A stretch of DNA of 64,000 nucleotides from Nymphaea colorata (lineage: Eukaryota > Streptophyta > Magnoliopsida > Nymphaeales > Nymphaeaceae). The stretch is taken from contig NC_045147.1 of NCBI RefSeq assembly GCF_008831285.2, forward strand, positions 13,122,854 through 13,186,853, read 5' to 3'. A program made the position numbers and the translations under genes. The notes beneath the pieces were generated by a model. The model had not been told where the DNA came from. It did no database searches and worked only from the letters and a program-made list of their open reading frames with translations. Shown here in pieces: positions 23,622-36,132 of this stretch. Numbering within the stretch: the stretch's first letter is position 1; each line of letters begins with the position of its first letter.

Positions 23622-24810
23622 ATGTTCATATTCAGGTGTCTGTGACATGCTCTTGCTTGTTCTTTCTGTATGCTTACTGGGTACTCCTTGGACATTTAAT
23701 GCATATGAATTCTATAGAGATTCAATTTTTTTCCAAGAGCTTGGGTTGATTTGTGAAACCTAAACCACAGGTTCACCAACTCTGAAAGCGTTGGACTCAT
23801 GCCGAGTTCCCTTGTTTAATGTATCATTGAGTAGAATACGGGCCTTCATGTTATGCTAATTTTGTTGAGGGCATCTCAGGATTGATCTTTGTTTTAATTT
23901 AGTTTGGCATACAATTGGTTATAGCTTGTAATGGCACATTCACGTTGGTAAAAACACGTGCAGGACTGCAGGTCCTTGGTGGATGCGGAACTATCCACAT
24001 TCTCATCATTATAAATTTGAACCTAGTTAATGGGGCAACACATATCTGCTACGGTGAAATATGGAAAGTTCACGGGTGTGTACTGTACCTAGCAAAGATA
24101 TCATCATTCCCGTCTCTTGTTCTATCCCCTCATGCTTTATTTCACAACTCTGTCAAGAATTAGTGGTATACTAATCTAAGTTCATATTCAACACGATCTT
24201 TTTTGCTTATACGTGCTTCTTCTCGAATTGACAATTATTTGTTTTTTTCACTTGGTTATAGAAACTTTTCTCAGAAAGCCTTGTGAAAGAAACATGTGTG
24301 TTGTTCTTTAGCATTTTCAGCGTGAGATGGCCTTCGTAAAGCAGGCTTACAATTTCCTCTTTTCGAGGGTTACCATTTAGCTATTGTTTATCCTTTCTTG
24401 TATGACAGCACTTATTTCAGTAGACTGGAGCAGATTCATGTTTCGTGAGAAGCTTAGAGTTCAAGTTCGTGATATGGCCTAAGTACTCATGTCGGTATGC
24501 TGGTATGACGACACGATATAGCTGGTACGGTTGTATTTTAAAACTTAAATTTTTAAAGTTAATTTTTCTTTAATTTTGGTTTTTTCATTCTTTTTATTTC
24601 TCTTCACCTAGATTCTATATTTTTCTCGCCCGTTTCATTAATTTTGAGAACTTTTGTGGATTATTGCATATATATGTGCTTTGCCGTATCTCTTACCATA
24701 ATTTTCAAAACTGGTGCATCCTTACTTGCACGACACTATAAATATAGTATACAATGTCAAAATATGGGTAGTGTTGTGTAAACCGAATAGTGAAAATTTT
24801 AGATCTTTTT

Positions 24811-25204
24811 AGGGGCTGTTTGAAGTTTTGAAAACACGGAATTGGAAATAAGTTTTCAGAAACTTATTTCAAGAAGTAAGGAAATGGAATGAAAATCTAG
24901 ATTTCCAAAACCCCTTTGGGTTTGCTGGACTTGGTTTTATGTTTTAGAAAATAAATTTCAAGTTTGATAGGAATGAAAAATGAAAAACAGAATTGTTGGA
25001 GAAGAAGAAGCCCACTATTATTGTTTTCATTTCGGAAATTTTTTTTCCACCCTTTGTGGTGGAACGAAATTTTCGAAAAGAATTTTTTGAAAACCGACCA
25101 AACGGTAAGTTTTTCATCTGAAGTTTGATGGGCAAATTTTTTTTTTTCAAAGTTGAATTTTATTTCCAATGGTACATGATATATCATGCCCACCAAACAT
25201 GCCC
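24811..25204. mobile_element. 394-base MITE-like insertion unique to copy B
   Basis: Copy A reads CTTTTT|GGGGTGG at the matching place (about 9350). Copy B has extra sequence running from AGGGGCTGTTTGAAG to CACCAAACATGCCC. The ends are imperfect inverted repeats (GGGC-TGTTTG against GGGCATGTTTG). The interior contains a CCACC/GGTGG stem and complementary TTTCGGAAATTTT/AAAATTTTCG-type words. It has no coding capacity. This clean presence/absence difference dates the insertion after the segmental duplication, or marks an excision from copy A. It sits at the edge of the older MITE relic. Confidence 0.65.
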
Positions 25205-25890
25205 GGGGTGGAATTTTGATTCCAAAATTTTACAATATTTTCATTTCTTTTTAAGGTACATGTCATAATGGTTTTAAATTTTTTTTTTTTAAATGGAGCA
25301 CACTATTTTGAATTCTGAAATCAAAATTTTAGACTATCAAAAGGAAGCTAGAACTAGAATGTTCATTCCAACTTCCAGTTTAAACTGGAATATTGTTTCT
25401 AAAATTTTACTTTTAGAATCAAAATTCAAGGTCATCAAACGCCAGAGAGCATTTGATTGCTTATGCATTTGATGTTGCATGCTTTGGTTGATGCGATCAA
25501 AGATCTATACTAAAACCATAATTCGTCATACTATGGACACATTGATTGACACTTGAATCTTCATTTTACTTGTTTACATCATTAGAAATTTTGATCTAAG
25601 GACAGAAGGGGGAGGGTCTGATATCAAATCTATGGCTTCCAAATCTGGAAAATCTAAGATTCAGACAAAGTCAAATATGTAAACACCCTCTTTGAGAACA
25701 TGTACTGGCAGATTCTACATGTGGACACAAACAGCGAGTGTTCAAATTTCTCATTAACAAATGGGCCCATAATTACTCTTAGGAGCTTCCACAATTTCAA
25801 GCCACCGAATTTGAAGTCCTGATAAGATCTTATAGATGCATAAAAAGGATCCGAGGGCCAATTTTTCGTGTTATATTGCAACTTTCAGAT

Positions 25891-26800
25891 GATTGGATGT
25901 TGTGGAAGTTTTTCCAAAATTAAAATTCCAGATCTAATGCAAACGGATGCGAAAGAGTAAACAATATTTATATATATATTTTTATATATGTTTTTTAAAT
26001 AAAAAGAAAATACATAAAACTTTTAAAAATTAAGAAAAAAGTAAAAGTGAGCATGACTATGACTTTGATGTTATTGAATCATTAAAAAAGAAACATCAAA
26101 ACATAAAAAAAAAAAACGACCTAAATGTATTAAAAGCAAACATGATATCTGGATTGGAAAAAAGGTAGAAGCTTGAACTCTAAACGAGAGGATGGTCCAC
26201 AGGAACCGTCATAAAAAGAAGCCACCATCATATATCCAACCCAAAACCCGAATATGTAATAATACGGGCTTGTACCGGATCTGGCGCAGGTCGATCTGGA
26301 TTCATATTCAATTCATTGACCCTCCAAAGTCGAAATGCCCCCAAGACACGCAGCCTACAAACTCGTTCGGACGCCAAATAAAGAATATGCCATGGTTGAC
26401 GACACCGCTGCGATTCCGCTCCTTCTTCATCTTCTTCCTTCCCGCCATGCCGTTCCGACGCCGTCGAGTGCCTCATCCTGGCGGTCGCTGACAGCTAATT
26501 GGAGTCGGAAAGGGAAACCAAGTGTCCTCTCGAGCTCGCCAACCTGACGCCTCTGACAGCGTTTCTTGTTCAGTGCCTTTTGAGGTTTCTCTATCTTCTT
26601 CCTCAGAATCCCTCCCACTTCTTATGTCTCTACGGTATCTGGTGGTTGCAATCCCAGAAGATGGATTTGAAATTGAGTGACGCGTGTTGGAGATTGAGAA
26701 GACGGAGAACGAGTTGCTGTTGATTTTTGATTTTCCGTGTTTTTAGTATAATATTTCCTGTAGTGTTAGGGTTTTCGGCCTCTGGGCTGCGGAGGAGGCC
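25891..26800. other. Spacer and probable promoter/leader of the PHD gene
   Basis: 25891-26160 is very AT-rich with A and T runs. Composition becomes balanced to GC-rich from about 26300. A pyrimidine-rich stretch with TTCTTC repeats (26419-26445 and 26590-26610) probably belongs to the leader of the gene starting at 26801. No separate gene is supported. Confidence 0.45.
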
Positions 26801-29800
26801 ATGAAAGGGCGGTCGCACCGGCTGCCGACGGCGGAGCCGGACGACTGGGTAGATGGCTCGTGGACGGTGGACTGCACCTGCGGCGTCACGTTCGACGATG
26901 GGGAGGAGATGGTCAGCTGCGACGAGTGCGGGGTGTGGGTGCACACAAGGTGCTCGCGGTTCGTTAAAGGGGAGACGTCGTTCACCTGTGACAAATGCAA
27001 GAGCAAGTGCAGCAGGAAGGAGAGCGAGGAGACGGAGGTCGCCCAGTTGCTCGTTGAGATGCCGACGCAGACGATACGAATGGATTCCTTCGCCGCGCAC
27101 CGCCCGTTCCGGCTGTGGACGGACATACCAATTGCCGAGCGCGTCCACGTCCAGGGCGTGCCTGGCGGAGATCCGGCGTTGTTCGAGGGGTTGTCTGTCT
27201 TCACGTCCCAGCTCTGGAAATGCACCGGCTATGTGCCCAAGAAGTTTAATTTCCGGTTTCGAGAGTTCCCTTCTTGGGAAGAGAAATCTGGCGGAGAGCC
27301 AATGCCGTCTTTTGGATCATTGATTGGGGGAGAAGTGGGTATGCAGCATGATGAAAAGATTGAGAAGGACGATGAGAATCCTGTCAATATTGGGGCAGAT
27401 GTGCTGTTTTCCTTGTCCAAAAAGGTCGCGCTCGATCCGGAAAATTACGTGAGCAGCCGTTCGCCTATACCCGACGACTGGAATCAAGAGCGGCCATCGT
27501 CTCCGAAAGAGGTCAAGAAGCGTGATGGTAAAGCTTTGAGTAGCAAGGTGATGCCGAACCTTGGCAAGAGCGAGAAAACCCAATTCGGCATGCAGGATCT
27601 TCATACGAGCAAGCGAAAGAAGGAAGAGGGTTCTAAGGATCAGACGGCGAAGAAGAAGTCAAAGGGCGGACACAAGGAGGGAGGCGGTAAGAACAAGATC
27701 GGGTCTCAGGAACGGATTCACCAATTTAGAGGTAGGGAAGTGAGAATGCTGACGTTGTCTTGAATAATGCGGTGTTATCTCTGATGACTTTTTTCATCCC
27801 ATTTGTTCTTTGAGTTCTATAATTCTTCACTTGCATTTTTGTTCGTTTGATTCTTCATTCTTTGTTTATCATAGTCGATGCTAAAATATGCATTAAATTT
27901 GCTAACGCTATCAATCTATATCAAACGTTTCATTTTTTATTTAATGTTAATCTTGTATCAAGGGAAATATTAGCTGTTCCTTTGGGTTAACTATACTAAT
28001 CCATTTTCGTGCGTGTATTGAGGTGCTTGGGACGCTTGTTTGATTGGGATATATTGGATATTTATCTTCTTGTTTTGGCTTCCCATTGGTGTCCCTTCCA
28101 TGAAACTATGGTTATATGCGCTCATCATAGAACAGATTTGATATGTAGATGCATGTCAATAATCTAAGGATTCAAAAATCTGCTTATGTTTGCTTCATAT
28201 ATGGGAACTAATGATTGGTTATTCTAAAACAATTTTTTGTATTGTTCAAGATCGAAGACCGTGTCTAGTCGTACCTGGCTGGTTTGTTGGTTATTCTAGA
28301 CATAGGTTTTGGAACACTGAATTTTCTATTATCTTCTTCACTTAGAGTAGTAGTACAGTACTGAGTAAAGCACTTGGTTATTTCAAGAAATGCAAATCCA
28401 ACGTAATTCTAAGGGTTGTTATTTACATATCCAAGTATCTGAACCTCGTTTTGTGGCACTGGCTTAAGCCATAAATAATGGAAAAGGTGCTTCCTCTTTG
28501 TCATCTGTATCTTCGTAAGGTGAGCTTAAGAAGGAGACATTTTTTTAATTTGCGCTTGCTGCATTCTTGTGTATCTCATGAATCAGTTGAGGGGTGTTTG
28601 CTTCTGCTGTTTGAGAACTTAATTTTTCTATTTCTGAATAAGATTGTGTTTCATATTTCAGTGCTTTTGTTTAAACTAGCCTCCATGATTGGATATGCAT
28701 GAGTATGATTATGATAATATTTCTCCATTTTCTGGAATTGACCCTCCAGGTGATGCACCCAAGATGGGTCTTGAGGGAGATTTCAGTGTAGCTTTGACTG
28801 GTGTAACCAAGGAGGTCTTGAAATTGGTCGAGAAAAATAAATCTGTAAAATCAGGATCTGGCTTTGATGACTGCAATGATGATGAACAGAAGCATAACAA
28901 TCCTAAGCCTAAGGTTGACTTCTCAAATGACGACACTGAGCAGATTTTTTTGCAAAAACAAGAATGCTTTGAGGATGAAAAGTCCCATGGGCTTTTCAAA
29001 GCTGGAGTTACCAATATTAACTCACCTACAAAGCTATCAACTGAAAAAAAAGTCAGCATAGCAGTTCCTGTGAAAGTTGAGGTATGCTAATTTATTGTGT
29101 CATACTGTCATGTTGTCTACTACTTTACAAGCCATTTGCATGGTACTGCAGTATAACTGTTCAAACTTGAAATGAACTCTTTGTCCTCTGTTCAGATGTT
29201 CTTGTGTCTTGCAGGTTTCCTTGGTAGCCTTGTAAAGCTCAAAAATACTCTAGTACCAATATGGAAATATCTAGATTGATTGTCTATTTCTCCAATGTAC
29301 TTGGTTTTCATCAAACTAAACTGTGATCTAAATACATGGCAATTCAATTGGCTCGAGACTTGCTGAGCTATGGCCAAAAAAGGGTGCTGATTGATCTTGC
29401 CTTGGGTTATTGAAAAGGAGGGAGAAAAGTCTAGCATTGTGTAGGTGAGGCATTTGGGAACAAAACATGAAGATAGTTTACTAAGATTGTTTTTGTTCAC
29501 TTGATAGTTAGGGAACTAGAAGCCTGTGGGGTCTCCAGGCTGCCAAATGCAGGATGTATTTTTGATATTTTAGTCTGAAGGGTGTGTTGCATGAGAATGA
29601 TCTTTAAAAAAGTTGGAAGTATGATTCTTGTTTGTGACACCACGAGTTCCATATTTATATCTACGTGTGCAAAACATTGGAAGGAGTGGCTCTGATAAAC
29701 CAATATTGATATCTTGTGAATTAACATTTGGAAAATGAACTTCAGACTTCACCAGTGATTACCCTTCAGAAATGATATTCTTCAGTGATTTGCCACATGA

Positions 29801-32800
29801 TGGGCTTGTATATGATGATTGACGTTTGCAGTGTTAATCTAGCTTGTTATCTCAAGTCTTGGCACTTTCTCTGATGGGATGGCATACCTGCAGGGTAATC
29901 CTAACGACAGGTGATGTTGGGTTAGTTATTCAGTTATTCCCATTGAGTCTGCAGTAAACATGGATAAACCCGACCTATTTATCCAGATAGATAGGGTTAT
30001 CTACATGGAGAAGGTCGTTCCAACAGCGTATCTATCTGTTACTTCAGTTAGTCTTCTATAGTTTCCTTTTCGAGCTTGTGTGTTTCTCTTTGAATAAGTG
30101 AGATAAATGTATTTGATTCATTTTGAGGGAAGTGGAGCAGTGGGTTCGTGTAGAAGAAAATGGACAAAATTCATTGTGAACGTTACTTCGCTTGGTTCTT
30201 ATATAAAAAGTGTGTGTGTGTGTAATGCATATTTAATAGTTCTCTAAAATAGCCAAGTGTGCCTATTCCTGCTACAGGAATTTGGAAATGATGGGATGAC
30301 CCTTCGAGAGGATGTGCTTCAAAATGCTAAATTCAATGGACTGTCTGCCATGCCGCCTGCAGACTCTCAATCAGCATCTCATCACTCAAAACTCATCATC
30401 AGTATTCCTGTTACCCCTGCCCCCCCTGTGCCCAAGGAAACAAATGTTGTGAACTCACCAAATTTTCTTCTGTCAACCAGAAAAGTCAAAGTTGAAACTG
30501 AAGATGACTCAGGCACAAATAAGACAACAACATCATCTCCCACTGTTAGTAACAAAGATTCAGCTGTTGAATGCAAACTAAACTCTGAGATGCCCGATAA
30601 GGCTAATGATCCACTCATTCAGAATTCACTATCCTCATTTGCTGTAAGACCACCTGCTAAGCAGTTGGTGCAGGAAACTGGTACTTCAGATAAAGCAACT
30701 GAGAAGCCGCATGAGAATCTTGAGGAACATGAAACAGCTTCAAGTGCTTCCCTGAAAGAGAGAACAACTGTGATTGATAGGGAAGAGGAAGAAACACACA
30801 CTCGTGAAAGTGGAAAACTTGCTCAGAGTGGAGTTCGTGGATCTAGTGAAGCTGAACCATCATGTAGAGACTTGGAAGAGTTGGGAGGATCCTCTTCAAA
30901 ATCTAGGCATGGAATGGCTGGGTCATTTTCATCACAGGATGGTACTTTGAGATCTAAAAATGAATTGGGAAGATCGACCACTTTGTATGATGGTTTGTCC
31001 AAGTCTAGGCATGGCACAAAATTTGTTGCGGGCTCACCAAAATCATCTAATACAAACTCAGGCAGTTCGCCATTTAGTAGGCATAAGCTTGCCAGTGGAC
31101 ATGGAAGGTTGCCAACTCCTGGTGTCACTGCAAAAAGTGTTCCTAATGCAAATGATTTGGGATCATTATCAACTGCAACTGGTAATAAGCAGTCGGGTAC
31201 TTCCGTATCCATGTCTATGGGAAAACCGCACTCAGCCAAGCATCGCGAGAAGTCAAATTTGTCAATTGAAAACAAGAACATTGATCCTTCATTTGGCTCT
31301 TTTGGAGGTGAAAACTCTCAAGAAGTGTCTGCCTCAAAAGACCGAATAAAGATCCCTGTAACTTCAGGGTCTAAAATGCCACATTCCAGACCAATTGTCT
31401 CCACTTCTTCCAAGCATGGAACCTTATCTAAACAGAAGGAGCAAGTACCTCCACCATCTTCAAAAGCATCACCATCACATTCAGCGCCTACATCCTCAGG
31501 CACTGGGAATGCCCCTGTTACATTGCAGGATGCTTCTGCAATCAAACAGATGGCTTCAGATGCATGTAGCAAAGGCGACAAGCATGATGAATGCCCACAA
31601 CCGTCCATGAAGGTGACAAGCGCACTGCCTCTAACACATGCTCCAGTCCCTGTTGCTACTGCTGCGCCATTAAGTGATGAAGAGGTTGGTGCAAGTTCTT
31701 TTCTGCTTTATTTGCAGCATCAAGTATTTATATAATCAACTTTCCAAGCTGAGCTAGCTGATAAAGTATTCATGTTGGTTTTGCAGCTTGCTTTGCTGTT
31801 GCACCAAGAACTTAACAGCTCACCGAGGGTCCCTCGGATATCAAGGATGCGTCATGCAGGAAGTATTCCTCAGGGGACTTCTCAAACAGCTTTCAGCACA
31901 CTTGTTAAGCGCTCTTCTGTTGGTGCTTCACCAGCTTCTGCTGGTGTGAAGGACCATAATTTGGTATGTTGATTGGCATCTAATAGCGTCAGGCTTTGGC
32001 TGCATGTATGGATCATATAGTCACAAAAAACATATTTTTTTTTTAACAAAACACAAAAAAAAAATACAACAAATAAATTAGCCGTTTAAAAATTTTAAAT
32101 TAAACACTGTTTTGTTTGAAAAAATACCAAAATTTTCCTTTTTTTTCATTTTTCCCACGTTTTTAATGTCAAATTGCTTGTTTTCCTTTTTTGATTTTTT
32201 ATTTGTTGCAAATCTACTTATTTTTTTATGTTTGTGTTATAGTTTCTCACGTATTTATTTTTTTCCTCTTTTTTAGTTTTTTTAATTTTTGAAAAATGTA
32301 CTGTATTTTTATTTAAGCTCGTTGTGTTACACCCGAGAAAAACTTCACCATCTAAACACTAGAAAGTTTTTTGTGACCATGACATGGATGAATGTTTGAA
32401 ATGCACGGAAGAGAAAAAATAAATCATGAAAATTCAATGTCTGGATTGGAGCTTATGGAACTGAAACAACTACAATCACTAATTTTAAAACCCTTTAAAA
32501 ACTGATCTACTCATCTGATGTTCATAATATCTTTTGAAATCTACAAATTTGGACATTCTGCATCCACTTATATGGATGGATTTATGAAAAGCACCATTTG
32601 CAATGCTGGAGAGCTAGGAGGTCAAGACAGCCAAATAAAAGTGAGCTGTTGTTTTTTGTATGCCCTCGATTTTCCTTGTTGCACGTTGAAATAATGTGCT
32701 TCAAATGTTCTTGTTTGTTGAAGAAACTTTGTATCTTGAGTCCAACATATCATTTTTGCCATTTGATCACTTGATTGAATGATTTGAGGCATGGATACTG

Positions 32801-34215
32801 GAGCACGTGACATATCAGCGCACCATCCAATCACTCTGTCTCACACACACCCTCACACTCTCCCCAAACTGTACTGCTGTTCTTACTCGGTTCTCTCTCT
32901 CTCTCTCTCTGTGAAGAAATTCTTGTGCTATCTAATTCTCAACTTTTTGCTAACCCATGTTATGGCTTTCTACAGGCATCAAGGAGAAAAATCAAGGATG
33001 ATTCGAGCAGGGAGAACTCTCGTACCATACTCGAAGATACAAAAAAATCCAACCGAAAATCTCCTGCTCAGAGATCCCAGGAGGAATCGAATGTCGATGA
33101 TTCTGCTAAAAAGGATGCCGATGGCAAATCTTCAGAAGATTTTGGCTCTGCCAAGAAGGTGACATCCCTCGCCACCAGCACGGTTGGTAATAATTGCCAT
33201 TCATCCTCTGCAGAGGCAAGTGATCCGATTGTCACTTCTAGGTGTCATCCAGCGGCAGAATTATCAGATGATGATGGCACGCCACTTGCTGGGGCTAGCA
33301 CACGTACTTTGCCAGGTCGATGGGATTTGAAGTTTGAACTGTTATTCTTGATCTTCAAACGATTTATTTTCTAACTCATCTTCTTATTGTAGTGCAGGTT
33401 TAATAGATGAAATCCTCAGTAAGAATAAGGAGATGTCCTATGAAGAGCTTTGTGATGCTGTGCTTCCGGTACTTGTTCCTATTTGAACCTTCATTTTCTT
33501 GGTCCATTTATGTGTGCTTGTGCTGTAATTTGTTCCTTACTTTCCTCACAGCACTGGCATAATTTGAGGAAGCATAATGGCGAGCGGTATGCTTATTCAA
33601 GCCACTCGCATGCAGTGCTTGACTGCTTGAGAAATAGGAATGCGTGGGCTCAACTTGTTGATCGGGGACCCAAGGTGCAGTAATGTGAATCCTTTTATTT
33701 TTTCACTATTAAAATGTGATTTTTGTATTTGAAAATCCAATAACGTTTCTTGCCTGAGGAGTTTGCTAGTCTTAGAACAGATCCCGTACCTGTTTGTTTC
33801 TATGGATTTCTAAATTGGAGTAACTTTTCGCCAGACAAATTTGAGCAGGAAGAAGCGCAAGCTTGAACCTGATACTGCTGACACAGAGCCTGAAAGCAGA
33901 GATGGCAATCCAAACAACGCAAAGTTGAAAAATGAAGAGGGAGGAGGAGGAACATCCGAGCCACACGAAGAGGATGTTGCAAAGGGCAAACGCAGGTCTC
34001 GGAGTTACAGGAGGTTGGCACTGCAGGGGAGGCGCCTGAAGAGAAAGAAAGGTAAGAGGAGGCCAAAAGCAGTGGTTACTGACGATGATTATGATGCCCT
34101 TTCCGCATCAAGTGGTGGTGCTGAGAGTAATTACAGTGATGAAGAAAGTGAAGGTGCAAGGGCGGACACTCTGAAAAACAAACTTACTTCTGATGAGAGT
34201 GAATCGGAGCAGTGA
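26801..34215 (+). CDS. PHD-finger nuclear protein, plant-specific, eight exons
   Basis: Proposed exons: 26801-27739, 28704-29081, 30278-31684, 31787-31963, 32976-33315, 33398-33468, 33552-33674 and 33835-34215, joining without frameshift to about 1271 residues. A C4HC3 PHD finger lies near the N-terminus, with zinc ligands C25, C27, C40, C43, H48, C51, C63 and C66; such fingers usually read histone H3 tails. A conserved-looking block follows (about 105-155, containing RPFRLWTDIPIAERV and TGYVPKKFNFRFREFPSW). The long middle is Ser/Lys/Glu-rich and probably disordered. The C-terminus has a helical segment (ILSKNKEMSYEELCDAVLP through HWHNLRKHNGERYAYSS) and basic nuclear-localisation stretches (SRKKRKLE; GRRLKRKKGKRR). 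A chromatin or transcription role is inferred. The exon 1/2 junction (GAA|GTGAGA to ATGAG|TATGAT) is the least certain, because alternative sites run into stops. Exon 1 is GC-rich and later exons AT-rich. Confidence 0.85.
32014..32381. mobile_element. MITE in PHD-gene intron 4 (copy 1)
   Basis: About 368 bases bounded by CATATAGTCACAAAAAACAT and GTTTTTTGTGACCATG, which form an inverted repeat with core TAGTCACAAAAAAC. The interior is almost entirely A/T runs. It matches the element at 48494-48832 in reverse orientation (for example, CAAATTGCTTGTTTTCCTTTTT against AAATGAAAACAAGCAGTTTGG). The flanks GTATGGAT and ACATGGAT may be a decayed target-site duplication. Confidence 0.65.
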
Positions 34216-34593
34216 TTTTAAAGTGATGGTCAGTTACGATAATTGGATGCTAGTATTGCTGCTTTGTTTTGGTTCTGATTTTGCATGGTACGAGGTTGTT
34301 GCTCCATCTTTGTAAGCAGAGTTTCGTTGCACCTTCTAAAATGGATGGATTCAGCTGCATGAATGCCGATATAGGCGATTTGTTCCACTTCAAGATGGTA
34401 GCTTGCATGCTTCCCAATGGCTAAGAAAGATGAAAATTTGATGCCTGGACCAGAAAGCGGATTTTTTGTATATAGTGTAACACTACAATGTACTTTTTTT
34501 TTCTGTAACCCATTTGTCGTGAATGGGCCTTTGTATTCTAGGATATAAATGACAAAAAATTTTGTGAGAAATAATCTGAGATAGTGTTCTGTG
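34216..34593. other. Convergent 3' spacer between PHD and PPR genes
   Basis: The 378 bases lie between two stop codons on opposite strands and presumably hold both 3' UTRs and overlapping poly(A) regions. There is no independent gene. Confidence 0.6.
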
Positions 34594-36132
34594 TTACATT
34601 GTATCTGATTCAGAACAACCTGGTCTTGAATTTTTGGAACTCTTTCCTCTATATGCTTCATATCTGTTTCCTTTCATGTATATGTTTAAACTACTGAGAG
34701 TCAACAGAATTTCACCTATTTGTGGGTGAGATGTTTTGGCTGCAAGGAACGCATGAACACTGCCCTTGACCTCTATCCAACTGCATCCTGGCTCTTTCTT
34801 CACATTATCATTCTTCATTCTACCTCTGATCTCGAGCATCTCATTCCAAGCACCTGCTGCGGCATAAACATTTGACATAGCTATATAATTGCTGTGATTT
34901 TGAGGGTCTAACTTGAAGAGCTCGATAACTGCCGGCCGGCTTAACTCTATATCACCATGAAGGCTACAGTAGCCGAGGAAAGCTCCCCAGACAGTGGCAC
35001 CTGGTTTTGTCGGCATGCTTTTTATGAAGTCATAAGCTTCAAGAACACGCTTGCTTCTACAAAGGAGATCAACCATGCAGGCATAGTGCTCTTGTTGAGG
35101 AGAAACAGAATGTTTCTGATACATGGATCTGAAATAGTGCCAGCCTTCCCTGACAAGCCCTCCATGACAGCATGCAGAAAGCAAAGCAATGTAAGTTATC
35201 TCATCTGGTTGTGCATTCAACTCCTGCATCTGTTCAAACATAGTTATAGCTTCTTTTACCTGCCCAAATTTGCCATATGCAGCAACCATCGCAGTCCAGA
35301 GAATTGTGTCTTTTACAGGAGCTAAATCAAATATCAGCTTTGCAGAGGCGAGGCAGCCACACTTGGAGTACATGTCAACAAGAGCATTGCTAATCACTAA
35401 ATCGGACTCCAATCCATTTCTTATAATGCTGCCGTGGAACTGTTGCCCTTGATTTATGGAAGTAAGTCTGGAGCACGCACGGATGCATATAGCATAGGTG
35501 AAGTCATCTGGCTTAACGTTGCTGGAGTTCATTCTGTGCATGAGTTTCAGGCCCTCTTCTGGTAGCCCACATTCTACATGAGCAGAAATCATCTCATTCC
35601 ATGCAACCAGGCTTCTATCAGGTATCCTGTTGAACAGCTTTGTGGCAGCGTCCATGGCAAAGCATTTTACATACAAGTGCAGAAGACTGTTTTCCACAAC
35701 CGAATTAGCAAGCATGCCAGCTGCCACCAGTTGAGCATGCATCTGCTGTCCTTGTCTCAAAGCCTGCAGGCCAGAGCAACCAGATAGAGTTGCAGAAAAT
35801 GAATGGCAATTAGGCTTAACGCCCTCCTGCATCATCCGCGAGAAAAGAGTTAGCGACTTGGCGTACTGTCGATGCTGCACATGACCCACTATCAGCGAAG
35901 TCCATGAGACCACGTCTCTCTCAGGCATTTCCTTGAACAGTTTCTGGCCATTCGCTAGCCTTTCACACTTGATGTACAGATCCATCAAAGCTGTAGTCAA
36001 CACGACAAATCGGTAGAAACCACGTTTTACACAAAGGGCATGTATTTGCCTTCCATTGTCGAAGAGCTTCAACCTGGCCGACACATTAAGTGTATCTGAA
36101 ATGGCGTACTCATCTGAATTCGCAAGGGACAT
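34594..36132 (-). CDS. PLS-class pentatricopeptide repeat protein with E/E+ domain
   Basis: An intronless 512-residue protein built from P, L and S repeats. Characteristic blocks are NGRQIHALCVKRGF, TALMDLYIKCERL, MPERDVVSWTSLIVGHVQ, ISNALVDMYSKCG and PDEITYIALLSACCHGGLV. It ends in E (ATVWGAFLGYCSLHGDIE..) and E+ (VKKEPGCSWIEVKGSVHAFL) motifs and then a short unrelated tail; no DYW deaminase domain follows. Such proteins normally bind organellar transcripts and serve as C-to-U editing specificity factors that recruit a DYW protein in trans. The N-terminus begins almost at once with repeat sequence and has no evident transit peptide. An in-frame TAA lies 51 bases upstream of the ATG, so the frame cannot simply be extended. 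The gene is head-to-head with the PPR gene at 36269. The target RNA cannot be predicted from what I can do here. Confidence 0.88.
   Translation of the reverse strand: MSLANSDEYAISDTLNVSARLKLFDNGRQIHALCVKRGFYRFVVLTTALMDLYIKCERLANGQKLFKEMPERDVVSWTSLIVGHVQHRQYAKSLTLFSRMMQEGVKPNCHSFSATLSGCSGLQALRQGQQMHAQLVAAGMLANSVVENSLLHLYVKCFAMDAATKLFNRIPDRSLVAWNEMISAHVECGLPEEGLKLMHRMNSSNVKPDDFTYAICIRACSRLTSINQGQQFHGSIIRNGLESDLVISNALVDMYSKCGCLASAKLIFDLAPVKDTILWTAMVAAYGKFGQVKEAITMFEQMQELNAQPDEITYIALLSACCHGGLVREGWHYFRSMYQKHSVSPQQEHYACMVDLLCRSKRVLEAYDFIKSMPTKPGATVWGAFLGYCSLHGDIELSRPAVIELFKLDPQNHSNYIAMSNVYAAAGAWNEMLEIRGRMKNDNVKKEPGCSWIEVKGSVHAFLAAKTSHPQIGEILLTLSSLNIYMKGNRYEAYRGKSSKNSRPGCSESDTM

Larger units (their letters stand above)
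20219..25890. repeat. Segmental duplication copy B (derived, degenerate)
   Basis: About 5.7 kb collinear with 3968-10057 in the same orientation, placed downstream of TGD1. It starts inside what was the uL23m intron, so exon 1 is missing. It contains a degenerate exon 2 (23241-23621). Compared with copy A it lacks several blocks of 125-270 bases, has a shorter GA microsatellite and contains a 394 base insertion (24811-25204). The left breakpoint coincides with the right arm of the inverted-repeat element at 18327-20218. The right breakpoint passes into unrelated AT-rich DNA. Confidence 0.93.

Noticed and set aside
26630-27225. Minus-strand ORFs of 160-172 codons opposite PHD exon 1
   Set aside because: Antisense shadows of the GC-rich exon; no protein-like motifs.
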